This document shows, one piece after another, positions 26,735 to 35,818 of a stretch of DNA of 64,000 nt; within the stretch, counting starts at the first letter, position 1, and each line of letters starts with the position of its first letter. A program made the position numbers and the translations under genes. The notes beneath the pieces are model-generated. The model had not been told where the DNA came from and searched no databases. It worked only from the letters and a program-made list of their open reading frames with translations. This stretch comes from Psychrobacter sp. NZS113 (GTDB lineage Bacteria > Pseudomonadota > Gammaproteobacteria > Pseudomonadales > Moraxellaceae): the NCBI RefSeq assembly GCF_015864825.1, contig NZ_JADYWL010000005.1, positions 62,001 to 126,000 of the forward strand, in the 5' to 3' direction.

Positions 26735-27064
26735 ATGGCAACGTTATATCAATTGCATAGTCCAATGGATACACTGAGACGCGGTATTGACGAGATGTCA
26801 CGCACGTGGCGCACGGGTGATAGCATTCTACTGCTAGGCACTACTGTTGCCTTTATCGACTGGTTGGACGCTTATTTGGGCGATATTGAGATTGATGGTA
26901 TTGCTGGTATTTATGCACTAGCCGATGATGTCGCGCAACTGACGATTAATACGACTCTCAAGCTTAATTTAGAGGCCAAATTGAGTAGAGTATTGACAGA
27001 CAACGAGTGGGTCGAGCTGACTCAAGACGCACAATTTGATAAAGTCGTGACCATTGCCTTATGA
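26735..27064 (+). CDS. tusB: TusB-like sulfur relay subunit (DsrH family)
   Basis: A 109-residue protein. The LYQLHSP start, GDSILLLGTTVAFID and IYALADDV segments match the LHTLHRSP, GDELLLLQDGV and VYALNEDL blocks of TusB/DsrH. It is divergent and slightly longer than the E. coli protein. Its stop overlaps the tusE start (ATGA), so tusB and tusE are translationally coupled. Confidence 0.82.
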   Translation: MATLYQLHSPMDTLRRGIDEMSRTWRTGDSILLLGTTVAFIDWLDAYLGDIEIDGIAGIYALADDVAQLTINTTLKLNLEAKLSRVLTDNEWVELTQDAQFDKVVTIAL

Positions 27065-27426
27065 ATAATGATAACGCTACTACCCCTGCTATGATGCCTA
27101 ATAATACTAAAATCAGTGTTGAATTAGATCAAGATGGTCATCTGTGTGATCATACTATCTGGACACCCAATATCGCACAGCAACTGGCCGACACATTAGA
27201 TGTCAAGTTGGAAGCTGAGCATTTGCAGATTTTACAACAAGTACGGGCGTTTTTTGCTAAATTCAATCATGCGCCAGCAACGCGCCCGCTGATTAAATGG
27301 CTGCAGAAAACTTTACCTGAGCACGATATCAGTAATCAAAAACTACAGCAGCTATTTAAGACAGGTTTGGTCGCCCGCCATGTCAATCGCCTATCAGGCC
27401 TACCGAAGCCACCCAATTGTTTGTAA
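27061..27426 (+). CDS. tusE: Sulfurtransferase TusE (DsrC family)
   Basis: A 121-residue DsrC-type protein. The core has WTPNIAQQLA, HLQILQQVRAFF, ATRPLIKWLQ and the C-terminal arm GLPKPPNCL with the sulfur-carrying penultimate cysteine (Cys120). TusE takes sulfur from TusD and hands it to MnmA, whose gene is at 56344 in this window. About 12 extra residues precede the usual start region. The start codon overlaps the tusB stop by four bases (ATGA). Confidence 0.93.
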   Translation: MNNDNATTPAMMPNNTKISVELDQDGHLCDHTIWTPNIAQQLADTLDVKLEAEHLQILQQVRAFFAKFNHAPATRPLIKWLQKTLPEHDISNQKLQQLFKTGLVARHVNRLSGLPKPPNCL

Positions 27427-27621
27427 TGGATGACTAACCGCCATATCCAAGTCACTCTGAACGTCGTTCTGAACAAATCGACCTACCAAAAACACCTACT
27501 ACTGGGGTGATTTTTTCGTTTACTGTGTTCGTTGCATAATAGGCTATCAAACACTCTTCCTTCTGTTCATAAAAAAACACCATAAAAGGAAGAGGATTGA
27601 CTATCATCAGCAAAAACAACG

Positions 27622-28194
27622 CTATTTAGGATCATATACCGTCAAGGTCTCATAGCCGACACTACGTCCTTCATCACCAACGAAGCCTTGCTGGCGCCAT
27701 ATCTCATATAGACATATCGCAACGCTGTTAGATAGGTTTAGACTGCGCGAATCAGCTAGCATAGGCAATCTTAACCAATTATCAGCACCAATATCTTCGC
27801 GTATATCATCTGCCAGACCTGCCGTTTCAGAACCAAATACCAATGCAATATTAGGCATTTGCTTAGGTATATGCGCGCCCTCTAAATTTTCACTAGTTTG
27901 TAGACCACTAAAGTCATAATCATAAAATGGTTTGCTCAATTTGGTAGTCAATGCTGTAACCACATGGCAATCAGCTACGTTCAATGCCTCTCTTGCTGCT
28001 GTCCAGTCATCATGTACTTGCAGATGTGCATATTCATGATAATCCAAACCTGCACGGCGTAGCTTCTTGTCATCAAGCTCAAACCCTAAAGGTCTGACTA
28101 AGTGCAGCTGTGCCCCGCTATTGGCACACAAACGAATGATGTTGCCCGTATTACTGGGCATTTTAGGGGCTACCAACACAATATGGATGGTCAT
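27622..28194 (-). CDS. trmL: tRNA (cytidine/uridine-34 2'-O)-methyltransferase
   Basis: A 190-residue SPOUT methyltransferase. The knot motifs are present: NTGNIIRLC near the start, LVFGSETAGL and RLPMLADSRSLNLSNSVAICLYE at the C-terminus, which bind SAM. TrmL methylates the wobble base ribose of tRNA-Leu isoacceptors. It is somewhat longer than E. coli TrmL (157 residues) through an insertion before the FGSE block and a C-terminal extension. GGAG lies five bases before the ATG. Confidence 0.93.
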   Translation of the reverse strand: MTIHIVLVAPKMPSNTGNIIRLCANSGAQLHLVRPLGFELDDKKLRRAGLDYHEYAHLQVHDDWTAAREALNVADCHVVTALTTKLSKPFYDYDFSGLQTSENLEGAHIPKQMPNIALVFGSETAGLADDIREDIGADNWLRLPMLADSRSLNLSNSVAICLYEIWRQQGFVGDEGRSVGYETLTVYDPK

Positions 28195-28454
28195 ACTAAC
28201 TCCGTCAGTGGTCGAAACTTATTATTTGTATTTATCATCGATAAGTAATCGAAAGTTACAGTTTACTGCCAATAATTACATTTTGATACTGTGCAGCGTT
28301 TTTAACTTTCACTATGATGTCTGTAACGGATAGAGAGATAGTTATTACCTATAATTATCTCTCTATCTAATAAACCTTCAGTGAGTGTTAAGCATCGCGC
28401 TTGGCATCGCTGTTATTATTTATAACACTTCATTTATTTTTTGAGGATACTATT

Positions 28455-28595
28455 ATGAAAAAAGTAATCATCGCATCTTTGACCGCTATGTTTGTACTAA
28501 CTGGTTGTAACACTTTTAAAGGTCTAGGCCAAGACGTATCAAGCGCTGGTAATGCTGTTAGTGGTAGTGCTCAAGAAGTTCAAAACAAAATCTAA
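28455..28595 (+). CDS. Entericidin-like small lipoprotein
   Basis: A 46-residue lipoprotein with a lysine start, hydrophobic core and lipobox LTGC (Cys18). The mature part, starting CNTFKGLGQDVSSAGNAV, matches the entericidin EcnA/EcnB family. The start at 28455 follows a GAGGA ribosome site; a longer in-frame extension upstream has no support. It is monocistronic with its own terminator. Entericidins are linked to envelope stress and cell lysis in enteric bacteria; the role here is not established. Confidence 0.85.
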   Translation: MKKVIIASLTAMFVLTGCNTFKGLGQDVSSAGNAVSGSAQEVQNKI

Positions 28596-28622
28596 GGTTT
28601 GATTTTTTTAGATTTTAGAAAG

Positions 28623-28652
28623 GGCTTATCATTTATTTGATAAGCCTTTTTT
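28623..28652 (+). terminator. Terminator of the entericidin-like gene
   Basis: Nine-base perfect arms GGCTTATCA (28623-28631) and TGATAAGCC (28638-28646), loop of six, then six T. It is 28 bases after the lipoprotein stop. Confidence 0.92.
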
Positions 28653-28696
28653 GTGTTAGTACCTCGCTGCTATTAACCAATTATTCAGGGACAGTG

Positions 28697-30025
28697 CTAT
28701 AAAAATTCTCGTAATATCTGATTGAGATAACGCTGCCCTAATTCTGTTGGCTGTAACCGCTCAGCACTGTCTATCAATAGACCTTGAGCCACGAGCTTGT
28801 CTACTGATAAGGCAATACTCTTAGCGCTTAATCCTGTTCTCTCTTGAAACAATGACCAAGCTACCCCGCTATGCAGGCGCAGCGCATTTAGCATAAACTC
28901 ACTGACCAGCTCATCATTATCAATTTCTTGCCAGCCCACCATCTTTGGGGTATTTCGGCTTGCGATAGATTGCTCATTAGCCTCTAAATGCCCTACATAG
29001 TCTTTCGGCAATCGCGACTTACTAAAACGATAAATGCCAGATTGTATTAAAAGCTCACTATTTGATGCTTTATTCGTTTCTACTGTTTCGTTCGCTTTAT
29101 GACGCATCATCGCCTTATGACTAACTGTCACTTTGCCGTGCGCCCCAGCCCCAATGGCCAGATAATCCCCAAATTGCCAATAATTGACATTATGACGACA
29201 CGGTTGATCGGATGAGCCTGCCCAAGCGGACACTTCATAATTGTTGTAGCCCAATTGCTGCAATAGCGCTTGACCTGCTTGTTCAATATCTGCCAAATTG
29301 TCTTCGTCTGGCAAAATAGGCTGACTACGATAAAACACGGTATTGGGCTCAATCGTCAGCTGATACCAAGAGATATGTGTCGCCCCTGCATCGTGCGCCA
29401 TTTGAATATCATCCAACGCTTCACTCATTGTTTGCTTCGGCAGCCCATGCATCAGATCGACATTGACGCGCTCAAAGCCAGCAGCGCGTGCAGCATGAAT
29501 GGCAGACAGTGCTTGAGCAGGATCGTGTATGCGTCCAAGCGTGGTCAATTTATCAGCAGCAAAGCTCTGTACACCAATCGACAGACGATTGATACCGACC
29601 TCTAGGTATTGAGCAAAGGGTGCATGCTCTAGCGTGCCAGGATTGGCCTCCATGGTCACTTCTATATTATCAGCGAATGTAAAGGTATTGCGTAAGCTAG
29701 CGAATAGTCGTCGATACTGTGCAATCGGTAATAGTGATGGCGTGCCTCCGCCGATAAATATTGAACTAATCTCGCGCCCTTGGGCTAGTGATTGCTGCAT
29801 GTTTGCATCTAACAGTAATGCATCTACGTATTCGTCATACATCGATATCTGACCGTCTATCGGTAGCTCATGCGAGTTAAAGTCGCAATAGGGACATTTT
29901 TTTACACACCATGGAATATGAATATATAGTGCTAATGGAATGGCACTCACTGCTATTTCACTAACAGTAAAGTCATTAGAGGTATCAGTGTGCTGTGAAT
30001 CGTTAACGATATTGATATTTGACAT
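28697..30025 (-). CDS. hemW: Radical SAM heme chaperone HemW
   Basis: A 442-residue radical SAM protein. The iron-sulfur motif CVKKCPYCDF (Cys40, Cys44, Cys47) follows LYIHIPWC, with SIFIGGGTPSLL, MEANPGT, RLSIGVQSF and VNVDLMHGLP along the barrel. The HemN-like C-terminal domain is present. Its YIHIPWCVKKCPYCDFNSH block identifies HemW (formerly a coproporphyrinogen oxidase-like protein), which transfers heme. The roughly 30-residue N-terminal extension before LYIHIPWC is longer than usual. The ribosome site is poor, so an internal start is possible. Confidence 0.92.
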   Translation of the reverse strand: MSNINIVNDSQHTDTSNDFTVSEIAVSAIPLALYIHIPWCVKKCPYCDFNSHELPIDGQISMYDEYVDALLLDANMQQSLAQGREISSIFIGGGTPSLLPIAQYRRLFASLRNTFTFADNIEVTMEANPGTLEHAPFAQYLEVGINRLSIGVQSFAADKLTTLGRIHDPAQALSAIHAARAAGFERVNVDLMHGLPKQTMSEALDDIQMAHDAGATHISWYQLTIEPNTVFYRSQPILPDEDNLADIEQAGQALLQQLGYNNYEVSAWAGSSDQPCRHNVNYWQFGDYLAIGAGAHGKVTVSHKAMMRHKANETVETNKASNSELLIQSGIYRFSKSRLPKDYVGHLEANEQSIASRNTPKMVGWQEIDNDELVSEFMLNALRLHSGVAWSLFQERTGLSAKSIALSVDKLVAQGLLIDSAERLQPTELGQRYLNQILREFL

Positions 30026-30265
30026 AAAAGGATTTATCTATAAATGCGTTGCTGCTGTCATTAGCAGAAAGTAGCGCTAGGATAACGCCTAAATTCAGTA
30101 AAAAAAAGGCTCTCTTAAAGAAAATAATTTCAATAACAAAACCAGTAACAAACACTCATGTTAACTACATCCTCTTATTGGCAAAATAGCTACTATTACC
30201 ATCGGTTGACGTCTGGTGAATACTCACCCCTCTAACAAAACCATAATAATTAACAGGATAAAAAT

Positions 30266-30739
30266 ATGGCTTACTGGTTGATGAAATCTAATCCAAAGTT
30301 TTTTGGTATTGAGGATTTGCAACGTCTAAGGACGGATAGTTGGGATGGTGTGCGTAACTATCGTGCCCGCAACTTTATGCGCGATGACATGAAAGTTGGC
30401 GACCAAGTAATTTTTTATCACTCTAGCGCCAAACCATCAGGCGTGGCTGGCATCATGACTATTAGCAAAGCGGGCTACCCTGATCCCACCCAGTTCCATC
30501 CTGAACATCGCCATTACGATCCTATTGCAACCGAAGATGAGCCACGCTGGTATATGGTAGATGTCAAATTTGAGCAGGCCTTTACCGATATCATACCCCT
30601 ACTAGATCTTACGTTTTTGCCCGCGCTTGAAGATTCATTGTTACTTAGAAAAGGCTGTCAGCAGTTGACGGTCATTCCGCTAGAGCCAAAGCATTGGCAA
30701 GCGATTATGGATATGGCAGAGACACTGGATATCATATAA
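30266..30739 (+). CDS. EVE domain-containing protein
   Basis: A 157-residue single-domain EVE (PUA-like) protein. MAYWLMKSNP at the start, WDGVRNYRARNFMRDDMKVGDQVIFYHS (in two adjoining blocks) and GVAGIM are family signatures. EVE domains are thought to bind modified bases, and some take part in restriction of modified DNA. This single-domain form is widespread as a housekeeping gene and lacks defence neighbours here. AGGA lies seven bases before the ATG, and a terminator follows. Confidence 0.9.
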   Translation: MAYWLMKSNPKFFGIEDLQRLRTDSWDGVRNYRARNFMRDDMKVGDQVIFYHSSAKPSGVAGIMTISKAGYPDPTQFHPEHRHYDPIATEDEPRWYMVDVKFEQAFTDIIPLLDLTFLPALEDSLLLRKGCQQLTVIPLEPKHWQAIMDMAETLDII

Positions 30740-31090
30740 AAGCGGCATACTTTCCTTTCTTTATAGTTGTCTTGTATCCACTATCATTGCTCGCCTCTGA
30801 AACATTGACATTATAGCCTAGCTTCTTTACCATCTTATTTATTTATGACCTGTCAATCTACCCTTTGGATTGACGGGTTATTTTTATTTTAGTGCCATCA
30901 CTTTTTTTCATACTCTATCTATCTACTTATGCAACATTATAGGCTTGCTCATATTATTTATCGGAGTATTATCGTCGGCACTATTCCTATCTCATTGTTT
31001 CGTTTTATCTCTCTGTCTCGCTATTAATTTATTGATGGCAGGTTTTGCTCGTTCCTAATAAATACCGTAAAGAATAAAAAGTTGCTCACT
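30740..31090. other. Intergenic region between the EVE and MATE genes
   Basis: It contains the terminator at 30848-30890, followed by a T-rich stretch. A hydrophobic frame at 30870-31058 can be opened only from a TTG within the terminator hairpin and is not believed to be a gene. No clear promoter hexamer pair for the MATE gene was found. Confidence 0.5.
30848..30890 (+). terminator. Terminator of the EVE gene
   Basis: Arms ACCTGTCAATC (30848-30858) and GATTGACGGGT (30868-30878) pair with one wobble across nine bases and are followed by a T-rich tail. Confidence 0.82.
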
Positions 31091-32458
31091 ATGGTTTTCC
31101 CATTATCCTTTAGAGATTTTAAAAGCTACAGCTTACGCTTAGGTGTGCTCGCGCTACCTATCTTGATTACTCAGTTTTGCCAAGCGGCCCTTGGCGTAGT
31201 CGACGCCATTATGGCAGGTCAAGTCTCTGCGCTCGATTTGGCTGCTGTTGCCGTTGGTTCTGGCATTTGGCTGCCGTTATTTTTATTAGCTACTGGTATT
31301 TTGATTGCTACCACGCCACTCATTGGTGAGGCAATCGGCCAAAACAAGCCTGATCAAGTACCTCATATCACGCAGCAATCCTTATGGACTGCTGGTGTCA
31401 TTGGTATTATTGGTTTTATTGTGGTTAATTTGGCCCCAAACGTACTGGGAATAATGGGAGTGCCTGAAAACATCCAGCCAATAGCCACACAGTATTTGCA
31501 TGGTGTCTCGTTTGGTTTCCCTGCACTAGCCGTCTATGCCGTATTACGCAGCTATTGTGAGGCGCTTGGGCGCCCTGAGCCTGTCACCATCATTAGTATC
31601 ATTGGTCTACTGGCAGATATTCCTCTTAACTATATTTTCATTCATGGTTTATTTGGTATGCCTGAGATGGGCGGTGCAGGCTGCGGCGTCGCGACGGCCT
31701 TAGTATTATGGATAAATGTACTGCTACTTGCTGCTTATACCAGCTTCACTAAGCGACAACAGTTTGCTAGCACACGGTTTTTTTATGGTTTTGCCAGTCC
31801 TAATCGTGAACAGATCAAAAAACTGCTGAAACTGGGCATCCCGATTGGTATCTCGATATTTTTTGAAGCCAGCTTATTTAGCTTAGGTGCCCTAGTCATC
31901 AGTCCCTTAGGTGAGATAGCAACGGCATCACACCAAGTAGCATTGGCGGTAACCTCGCAGCTGTTTATGATACCCATATCAGTCGCCATGGCGCTGACTA
32001 TTATGATATCTAATCGTTTCGGCGAAAAAAACCTAATGGCATTACGACAAGTACAAGCCACAGGGCTGATTTGGACCGTATTGATTGCCATTACTTGTAT
32101 GCTTGGAATCTGGCTATTTAGACCACAACTGGCAGCAGCATTTACTGACAATCCAGTGGTCAGAGCACAAGCCATGCATTTGCTTATCTTTGCACTGGCT
32201 TATCAGTTATTTGATGGCTGGCAAGTCAACATTGCTGGGATATTGCGCGGCATGCAAGACACGACCATACCAATGTGGGTCACGCTATTCTGCTATTGGT
32301 TGGTCGCGCTACCGCTCGGTATTTACTTGGTGCGTTTCACTGACGTTGGCGCCCAAGGGTTTTGGATGGCATTAATCACAGGGTTGTTTTTATCGTCTAT
32401 TCTACTGACGCTGCGACTGCGCTATCAACAGAGACGCTTAACAGCAAAGTGGGCTTAA
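31091..32458 (+). CDS. MATE family multidrug/sodium antiporter (NorM-like)
   Basis: A 455-residue protein with about twelve hydrophobic segments. Typical MATE blocks are LALPILITQFCQAALGVVD, MAGQVSALDLAAVAVG, TPLIGEAIG and, in the second half, GIPIGISIFFEASLFS and YQLFDGWQVNIAGILRGMQDT (seen as adjoining blocks). NorM-type pumps export cationic compounds using Na+ or H+. The ATG at 31091 is preferred to a TTG nine bases upstream; neither has a strong ribosome site. Actual substrates cannot be told. Confidence 0.92.
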   Translation: MVFPLSFRDFKSYSLRLGVLALPILITQFCQAALGVVDAIMAGQVSALDLAAVAVGSGIWLPLFLLATGILIATTPLIGEAIGQNKPDQVPHITQQSLWTAGVIGIIGFIVVNLAPNVLGIMGVPENIQPIATQYLHGVSFGFPALAVYAVLRSYCEALGRPEPVTIISIIGLLADIPLNYIFIHGLFGMPEMGGAGCGVATALVLWINVLLLAAYTSFTKRQQFASTRFFYGFASPNREQIKKLLKLGIPIGISIFFEASLFSLGALVISPLGEIATASHQVALAVTSQLFMIPISVAMALTIMISNRFGEKNLMALRQVQATGLIWTVLIAITCMLGIWLFRPQLAAAFTDNPVVRAQAMHLLIFALAYQLFDGWQVNIAGILRGMQDTTIPMWVTLFCYWLVALPLGIYLVRFTDVGAQGFWMALITGLFLSSILLTLRLRYQQRRLTAKWA

Positions 32459-32817
32459 CAGCCTACCTAAATCATGTTTGTCTGACGTATAGTTGATTCC
32501 AAATAATTTCGATACAAGAAAGCCGAGTGCAAGTGATACATTAGTATGGCTAATGAGAATGACGATGTAGCGAATTTATATGGATTTAACTATAGTATCT
32601 GGTAACCATCACTGGCGCTATATGGTTACATAGACTATGATAAATCATTGAACATTTCTTACGCATAACATATACGTACGTCATAATATGTAAAAAATCT
32701 CAGTTAACAACTGTACATCGATTGCTCATTGACGTGAATATAGGTATCATTAGCAATTATCTGCACAATATTTAGTTACACTATTTCTCGAATTTAGTAC
32801 AAGGCAAAATTAAAACT
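32459..32817. other. Intergenic region upstream of accB
   Basis: This 359-base spacer holds repeat copy 5 (32488-32594). An AT-rich stretch of about 220 bases follows and presumably contains the accBC promoter and a leader. No small gene is convincing. AccB autoregulates its operon in some bacteria, but no site was recognised. Confidence 0.55.
32488..32594. repeat. 107-bp palindromic repeat, copy 5 (divergent)
   Basis: It begins TATAGTTGATTCC and ends GGATTTAACTATA, paired ends as in the other copies, and has exactly the same length. The interior has diverged, but ATACAAG and GCCGAGTG still align. Inner arms ATTTCGATACA and TGTAGCGAAT still pair, although their bases differ from copies 1-4. 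Confidence 0.75.
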
Positions 32818-33246
32818 ATGGATATTGAAAAAATACGCACTCTGATCGCACTCATGGAAGAAAGTGAACTGGTTAATTTAGAAATCAGCTCAGACGACGA
32901 ACACATTAGTTTGACTCGTCACTATGATGCCCCTGCACCAACGATGATGGCTGCTCCTACTGCGAGCGCGGCTCCCATTGCTGCCGAAGCAAAACCAGCG
33001 GTAAAAGCTGGTAGCGTTGAGACATCACCAATGGTTGGCGTTTACTATTCAGCTCCTAGCCCTAATGACCCACCTTTCATCAAGGTTGGACAAAAGGTAC
33101 AGGCGGGTGACACACTCGGTATCATTGAAGCCATGAAAATCATGAATCCGCTTGAAGCAACTCAAAGTGGCGTCATTGACGAAATCTTAGTCGACAATTC
33201 TGAAGTAGTACAGTTTGGCCAACCTATCGTACGCTACAAAGCATAA
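32818..33246 (+). CDS. accB: Biotin carboxyl carrier protein of acetyl-CoA carboxylase
   Basis: A 142-residue BCCP. An N-terminal dimerisation region is followed by an alanine/proline-rich linker (about residues 38-62) and a C-terminal biotinyl domain. The biotin attachment site is EAMKIMN (Lys107), with the thumb segment SAPSPNDPPF. It carries CO2 between AccC and the AccAD carboxyltransferase in fatty acid synthesis. It is upstream of accC, 156 bases apart, a wide gap for this operon. Confidence 0.97.
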   Translation: MDIEKIRTLIALMEESELVNLEISSDDEHISLTRHYDAPAPTMMAAPTASAAPIAAEAKPAVKAGSVETSPMVGVYYSAPSPNDPPFIKVGQKVQAGDTLGIIEAMKIMNPLEATQSGVIDEILVDNSEVVQFGQPIVRYKA

Positions 33247-33402
33247 CGGTAACTTTCGCCACACTTTATCTCATTATGATTGAGACCTCGTTACCCTTTG
33301 GCATCTGAATTTAAGTTATATTGCATTGACTATAATAGCTTAGGTTCATGATGCCAAAATAGCGACTCTATCAATGACTGCCGCTTCGGCAAGGATGACC
33401 CC

Positions 33403-34764
33403 ATGATAAAAAAACTGCTCATCGCCAATAGAGGTGAGATTGCCCTACGTATCGTTCGAGCTTGTAAAGCTCTTGGAATAGAGACCGTCGGTGTCTACTC
33501 CACGGCTGATGCTAACTTGATGCACCTGCGTTTTGTTGATGAGGCAATCTGTATTGGCAAACCCAATGCCAATCAAAGCTATCTTGATATCAATACTATT
33601 CTAACTGCTGCTGAAATCACTGGTGCCGATGCCATTCATCCTGGCTATGGTTTTTTGTCAGAGAATGCTGAATTCGCTGAACAAGTTGAAGAAGCTGGTT
33701 TGACTTTTGTTGGTCCTAATGCCGATCACATCCGCTTAATGGGCAATAAAGTTTCTGCTATTAATGCCATGAAAAAAGCGGGTGTGCCTACCGTACCTGG
33801 TTCTGTTGGTGCTGTGACACTACATAACGCTGAAGAACAAGCACGCAATATCGGCTTTCCCCTATTGATCAAAGCAGCTTCTGGCGGCGGTGGTCGCGGT
33901 ATGCGTGTCGTTGAACGCTTTGAAGAAGTAATCGGACAAGTACAAGCTGCCAAACAAGAAGCTGAGCTGTGGTTTGGCGATGATACGGTCTATATGGAAC
34001 GCTATCTACAAAACCCGCGCCACGTAGAAGTACAGGTACTTGGTGACGGTAACGGTAACGCTATCCATCTATATGACCGTGATTGCTCATTGCAACGCCG
34101 CCATCAAAAAGTACTGGAAGAAGCGCCTGCACCAGATATCCCTGACGACGTACGCGAGCCTATTTTAAGAGCCTGTGTCAAAGCATGTGAGCTCGTAAAA
34201 TATCGCGGCGCGGGTACTTTTGAGTTTTTATTTGAAAACAACGAGTTCTTCTTTATTGAAATGAATACTCGTGTACAGGTTGAACATCCTGTGACCGAAA
34301 TGATTACTGGCATTGATGTGGTCGTTGAGCAGCTTAAGATTGCAGCTGGTTATGGCTTGTCTTATCGTCAAAGCGAAATTGAAATCCAAGGCCACGCGAT
34401 TGAATGTCGTATCAATGCTGAAGATGCTGCGACTTTTGTGCCTTGCCCTGGTACCGTTAGTCAATTGTTTGCGCCAAGTGGCTCAGGTGTGCGTTTTGAC
34501 TCGCATCTGTACCCTGGGTATGAGATACCGACCTATTATGATTCATTAATTGGTAAACTTATTTGCCATGGTCAAACACGTCAGCAAGCGATATCTAAAA
34601 CGTTGCATGCACTTGATGAATTAGTGATTGAAGGTATCAAAACCAATATACCGTTACATCGTGATGTGATTTTGGCAGATGATAACTTTGTTCATGAAGC
34701 ACAAAATATTCATTATCTCGAAAGAGAGCTTTTGACTGCTAATAAAGAAAAAACTAAGTCATAA
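33403..34764 (+). CDS. accC: Biotin carboxylase, acetyl-CoA carboxylase subunit
   Basis: A 453-residue ATP-grasp enzyme that carboxylates biotin on AccB. Present are [19 protein letters not shown] at the start, [14 protein letters not shown], the glycine-rich [14 protein letters not shown], the catalytic [14 protein letters not shown] and the ECRINAED block. Length matches E. coli AccC (449). AAGGA stands seven bases before the ATG. It is followed by a strong terminator, so accB-accC form a two-gene unit. Confidence 0.97.
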   Translation: MIKKLLIANRGEIALRIVRACKALGIETVGVYSTADANLMHLRFVDEAICIGKPNANQSYLDINTILTAAEITGADAIHPGYGFLSENAEFAEQVEEAGLTFVGPNADHIRLMGNKVSAINAMKKAGVPTVPGSVGAVTLHNAEEQARNIGFPLLIKAASGGGGRGMRVVERFEEVIGQVQAAKQEAELWFGDDTVYMERYLQNPRHVEVQVLGDGNGNAIHLYDRDCSLQRRHQKVLEEAPAPDIPDDVREPILRACVKACELVKYRGAGTFEFLFENNEFFFIEMNTRVQVEHPVTEMITGIDVVVEQLKIAAGYGLSYRQSEIEIQGHAIECRINAEDAATFVPCPGTVSQLFAPSGSGVRFDSHLYPGYEIPTYYDSLIGKLICHGQTRQQAISKTLHALDELVIEGIKTNIPLHRDVILADDNFVHEAQNIHYLERELLTANKEKTKS

Positions 34765-34791
34765 GCTATTCAACTGGCTCAGAACCTAAAA

Positions 34792-34822
34792 AACCGCTAC
34801 CTAAATAGATAGCGGTTTTTTT
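34792..34822 (+). terminator. Terminator of accBC
   Basis: Arms AACCGCTA (34792-34799) and TAGCGGTT (34810-34817), loop of ten, preceded by A-run and followed by T-run, 28 bases after accC. It may also serve the opposing gene. Confidence 0.9.
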
Positions 34823-34949
34823 ATTTGTACAAGTCATAGAGTGAGGCGAAGTTATTCATGCTAGATAGCTATATGGTGATGCATATAGCCATATATAGAA
34901 ATTGATGAGCAGTGTTCGATAGCGGTGATAGATGATAAACACCTGACTT

Positions 34950-35570
34950 CTATGGCAACACTCTATGAAAATTCATGAAACATTCCCTACCTTCAGGGTC
35001 TGCACACCACTGCATCTGATTACCATCGTGATTCAAAAAAGCAATCAAGGCTTCACCAGTCTGATCAACTTTATTACCAGAGCAGTCTGTTTCATTATTG
35101 TCAGAGACTGTTCTAATAGCAATAACCGGCAGCCCTTCTTCTCGGTGCGTGACTAAATAACGACTGTAAGTCCGCTCTTTACCACTCACTGCCCACATCT
35201 CATTGTCAGCCCCAAAATTATACAGCTCGCGGCATTGATTTGGCTTTTTCGCAGATGCGCTCAATGTTGTATTCATATTAGGCTTGATATCAAAAACACG
35301 ACTTTCACTTTGTGAGAAAACACCGCCCTCTATACTAGCCGTTACTTTGGGCTCGGTACTCTCTGCCTGTTGGGGAGATTTCAGCGTATCTTGCTCCGCT
35401 TTGGCTTCTTTTGTCATCGTAATTGGACTATTTAAGTCGATCTCCCATTGTCCTGCAATAGCTGGGCTGATATGGGTAGTGATGGTCGGCTTAGTGATAA
35501 TTTCACCATTCGCTGGTATTGAAGCCAGGATAGATGCCAATGACAATGAAGCAAAGGATAGAGGTTCCAT
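34950..35570 (-). CDS. Hypothetical protein, probably exported
   Basis: A 206-residue protein that I do not recognise. The start at 35570 is chosen because AAGG lies seven bases before it; a longer in-frame start at 35669 lacks support. The first 20 residues are moderately hydrophobic (PLSFASLSLASILASIP) but carry no basic residue, so a signal peptide is uncertain. The middle is low in complexity. The C-terminal half has four cysteines (NQCREL, TDCSGN, QWCADP, RECFMN) spaced like two disulfides, suggesting a small extracytoplasmic domain. It stands alone between accC and leuA. Confidence 0.65.
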   Translation of the reverse strand: MEPLSFASLSLASILASIPANGEIITKPTITTHISPAIAGQWEIDLNSPITMTKEAKAEQDTLKSPQQAESTEPKVTASIEGGVFSQSESRVFDIKPNMNTTLSASAKKPNQCRELYNFGADNEMWAVSGKERTYSRYLVTHREEGLPVIAIRTVSDNNETDCSGNKVDQTGEALIAFLNHDGNQMQWCADPEGRECFMNFHRVLP

Positions 35571-35746
35571 GATTAACCTTATGTTTATATTAATATTATA
35601 ATAGGTACTATATACATTAGCGTAAGTCTTAGACACCAAAAACACAAGTAATATTATGCTATTGGTCATGGTGCTCTAATCCACTTAAACGCAGACTGTT
35701 TTGAGATACAATGCTTTAAACTGATTTTCTGTTTCGTATGCAAAAA

Positions 35747-35796
35747 AATAACACCATCACTTTACTTGCGATAAGCAAAAAAGCGATGGTGTTATT
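35747..35796 (-). terminator. Terminator of leuA
   Basis: Twelve-base perfect arms AATAACACCATC (35747-35758) and GATGGTGTTATT (35785-35796); the inner part pairs further. Read on the minus strand it ends in a T-rich run, 23 bases after the leuA stop. Confidence 0.88.
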
Positions 35797-35818
35797 TTTA
35801 ACTTAATGTTTTCTAATA

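Noticed and set aside
27490..27516. Terminator after tusE
   Set aside because: CACC/GGTG gives only four base pairs before a T-run; too weak to list as a terminator.
28401..28454. Longer N-terminus for the entericidin-like lipoprotein
   Set aside because: The GAGGA site and the lysine-rich signal peptide both point to the ATG at 28455; a longer form would spoil the lipoprotein signal.
30266..30739. EVE gene as part of a defence island
   Set aside because: No restriction, helicase, toxin or other defence genes are nearby, and the single-domain form is common in ordinary loci.
30870..31058. 62-codon hydrophobic reading frame after the EVE gene
   Set aside because: It opens only at a TTG inside the right arm of a terminator, has no ribosome site, and its hydrophobicity is explained by T-rich DNA.
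35284..35601. Antisense frame of 105 codons over the Cys-rich hypothetical gene
   Set aside because: It lies fully opposite a better supported gene with a ribosome site, and has no family resemblance.
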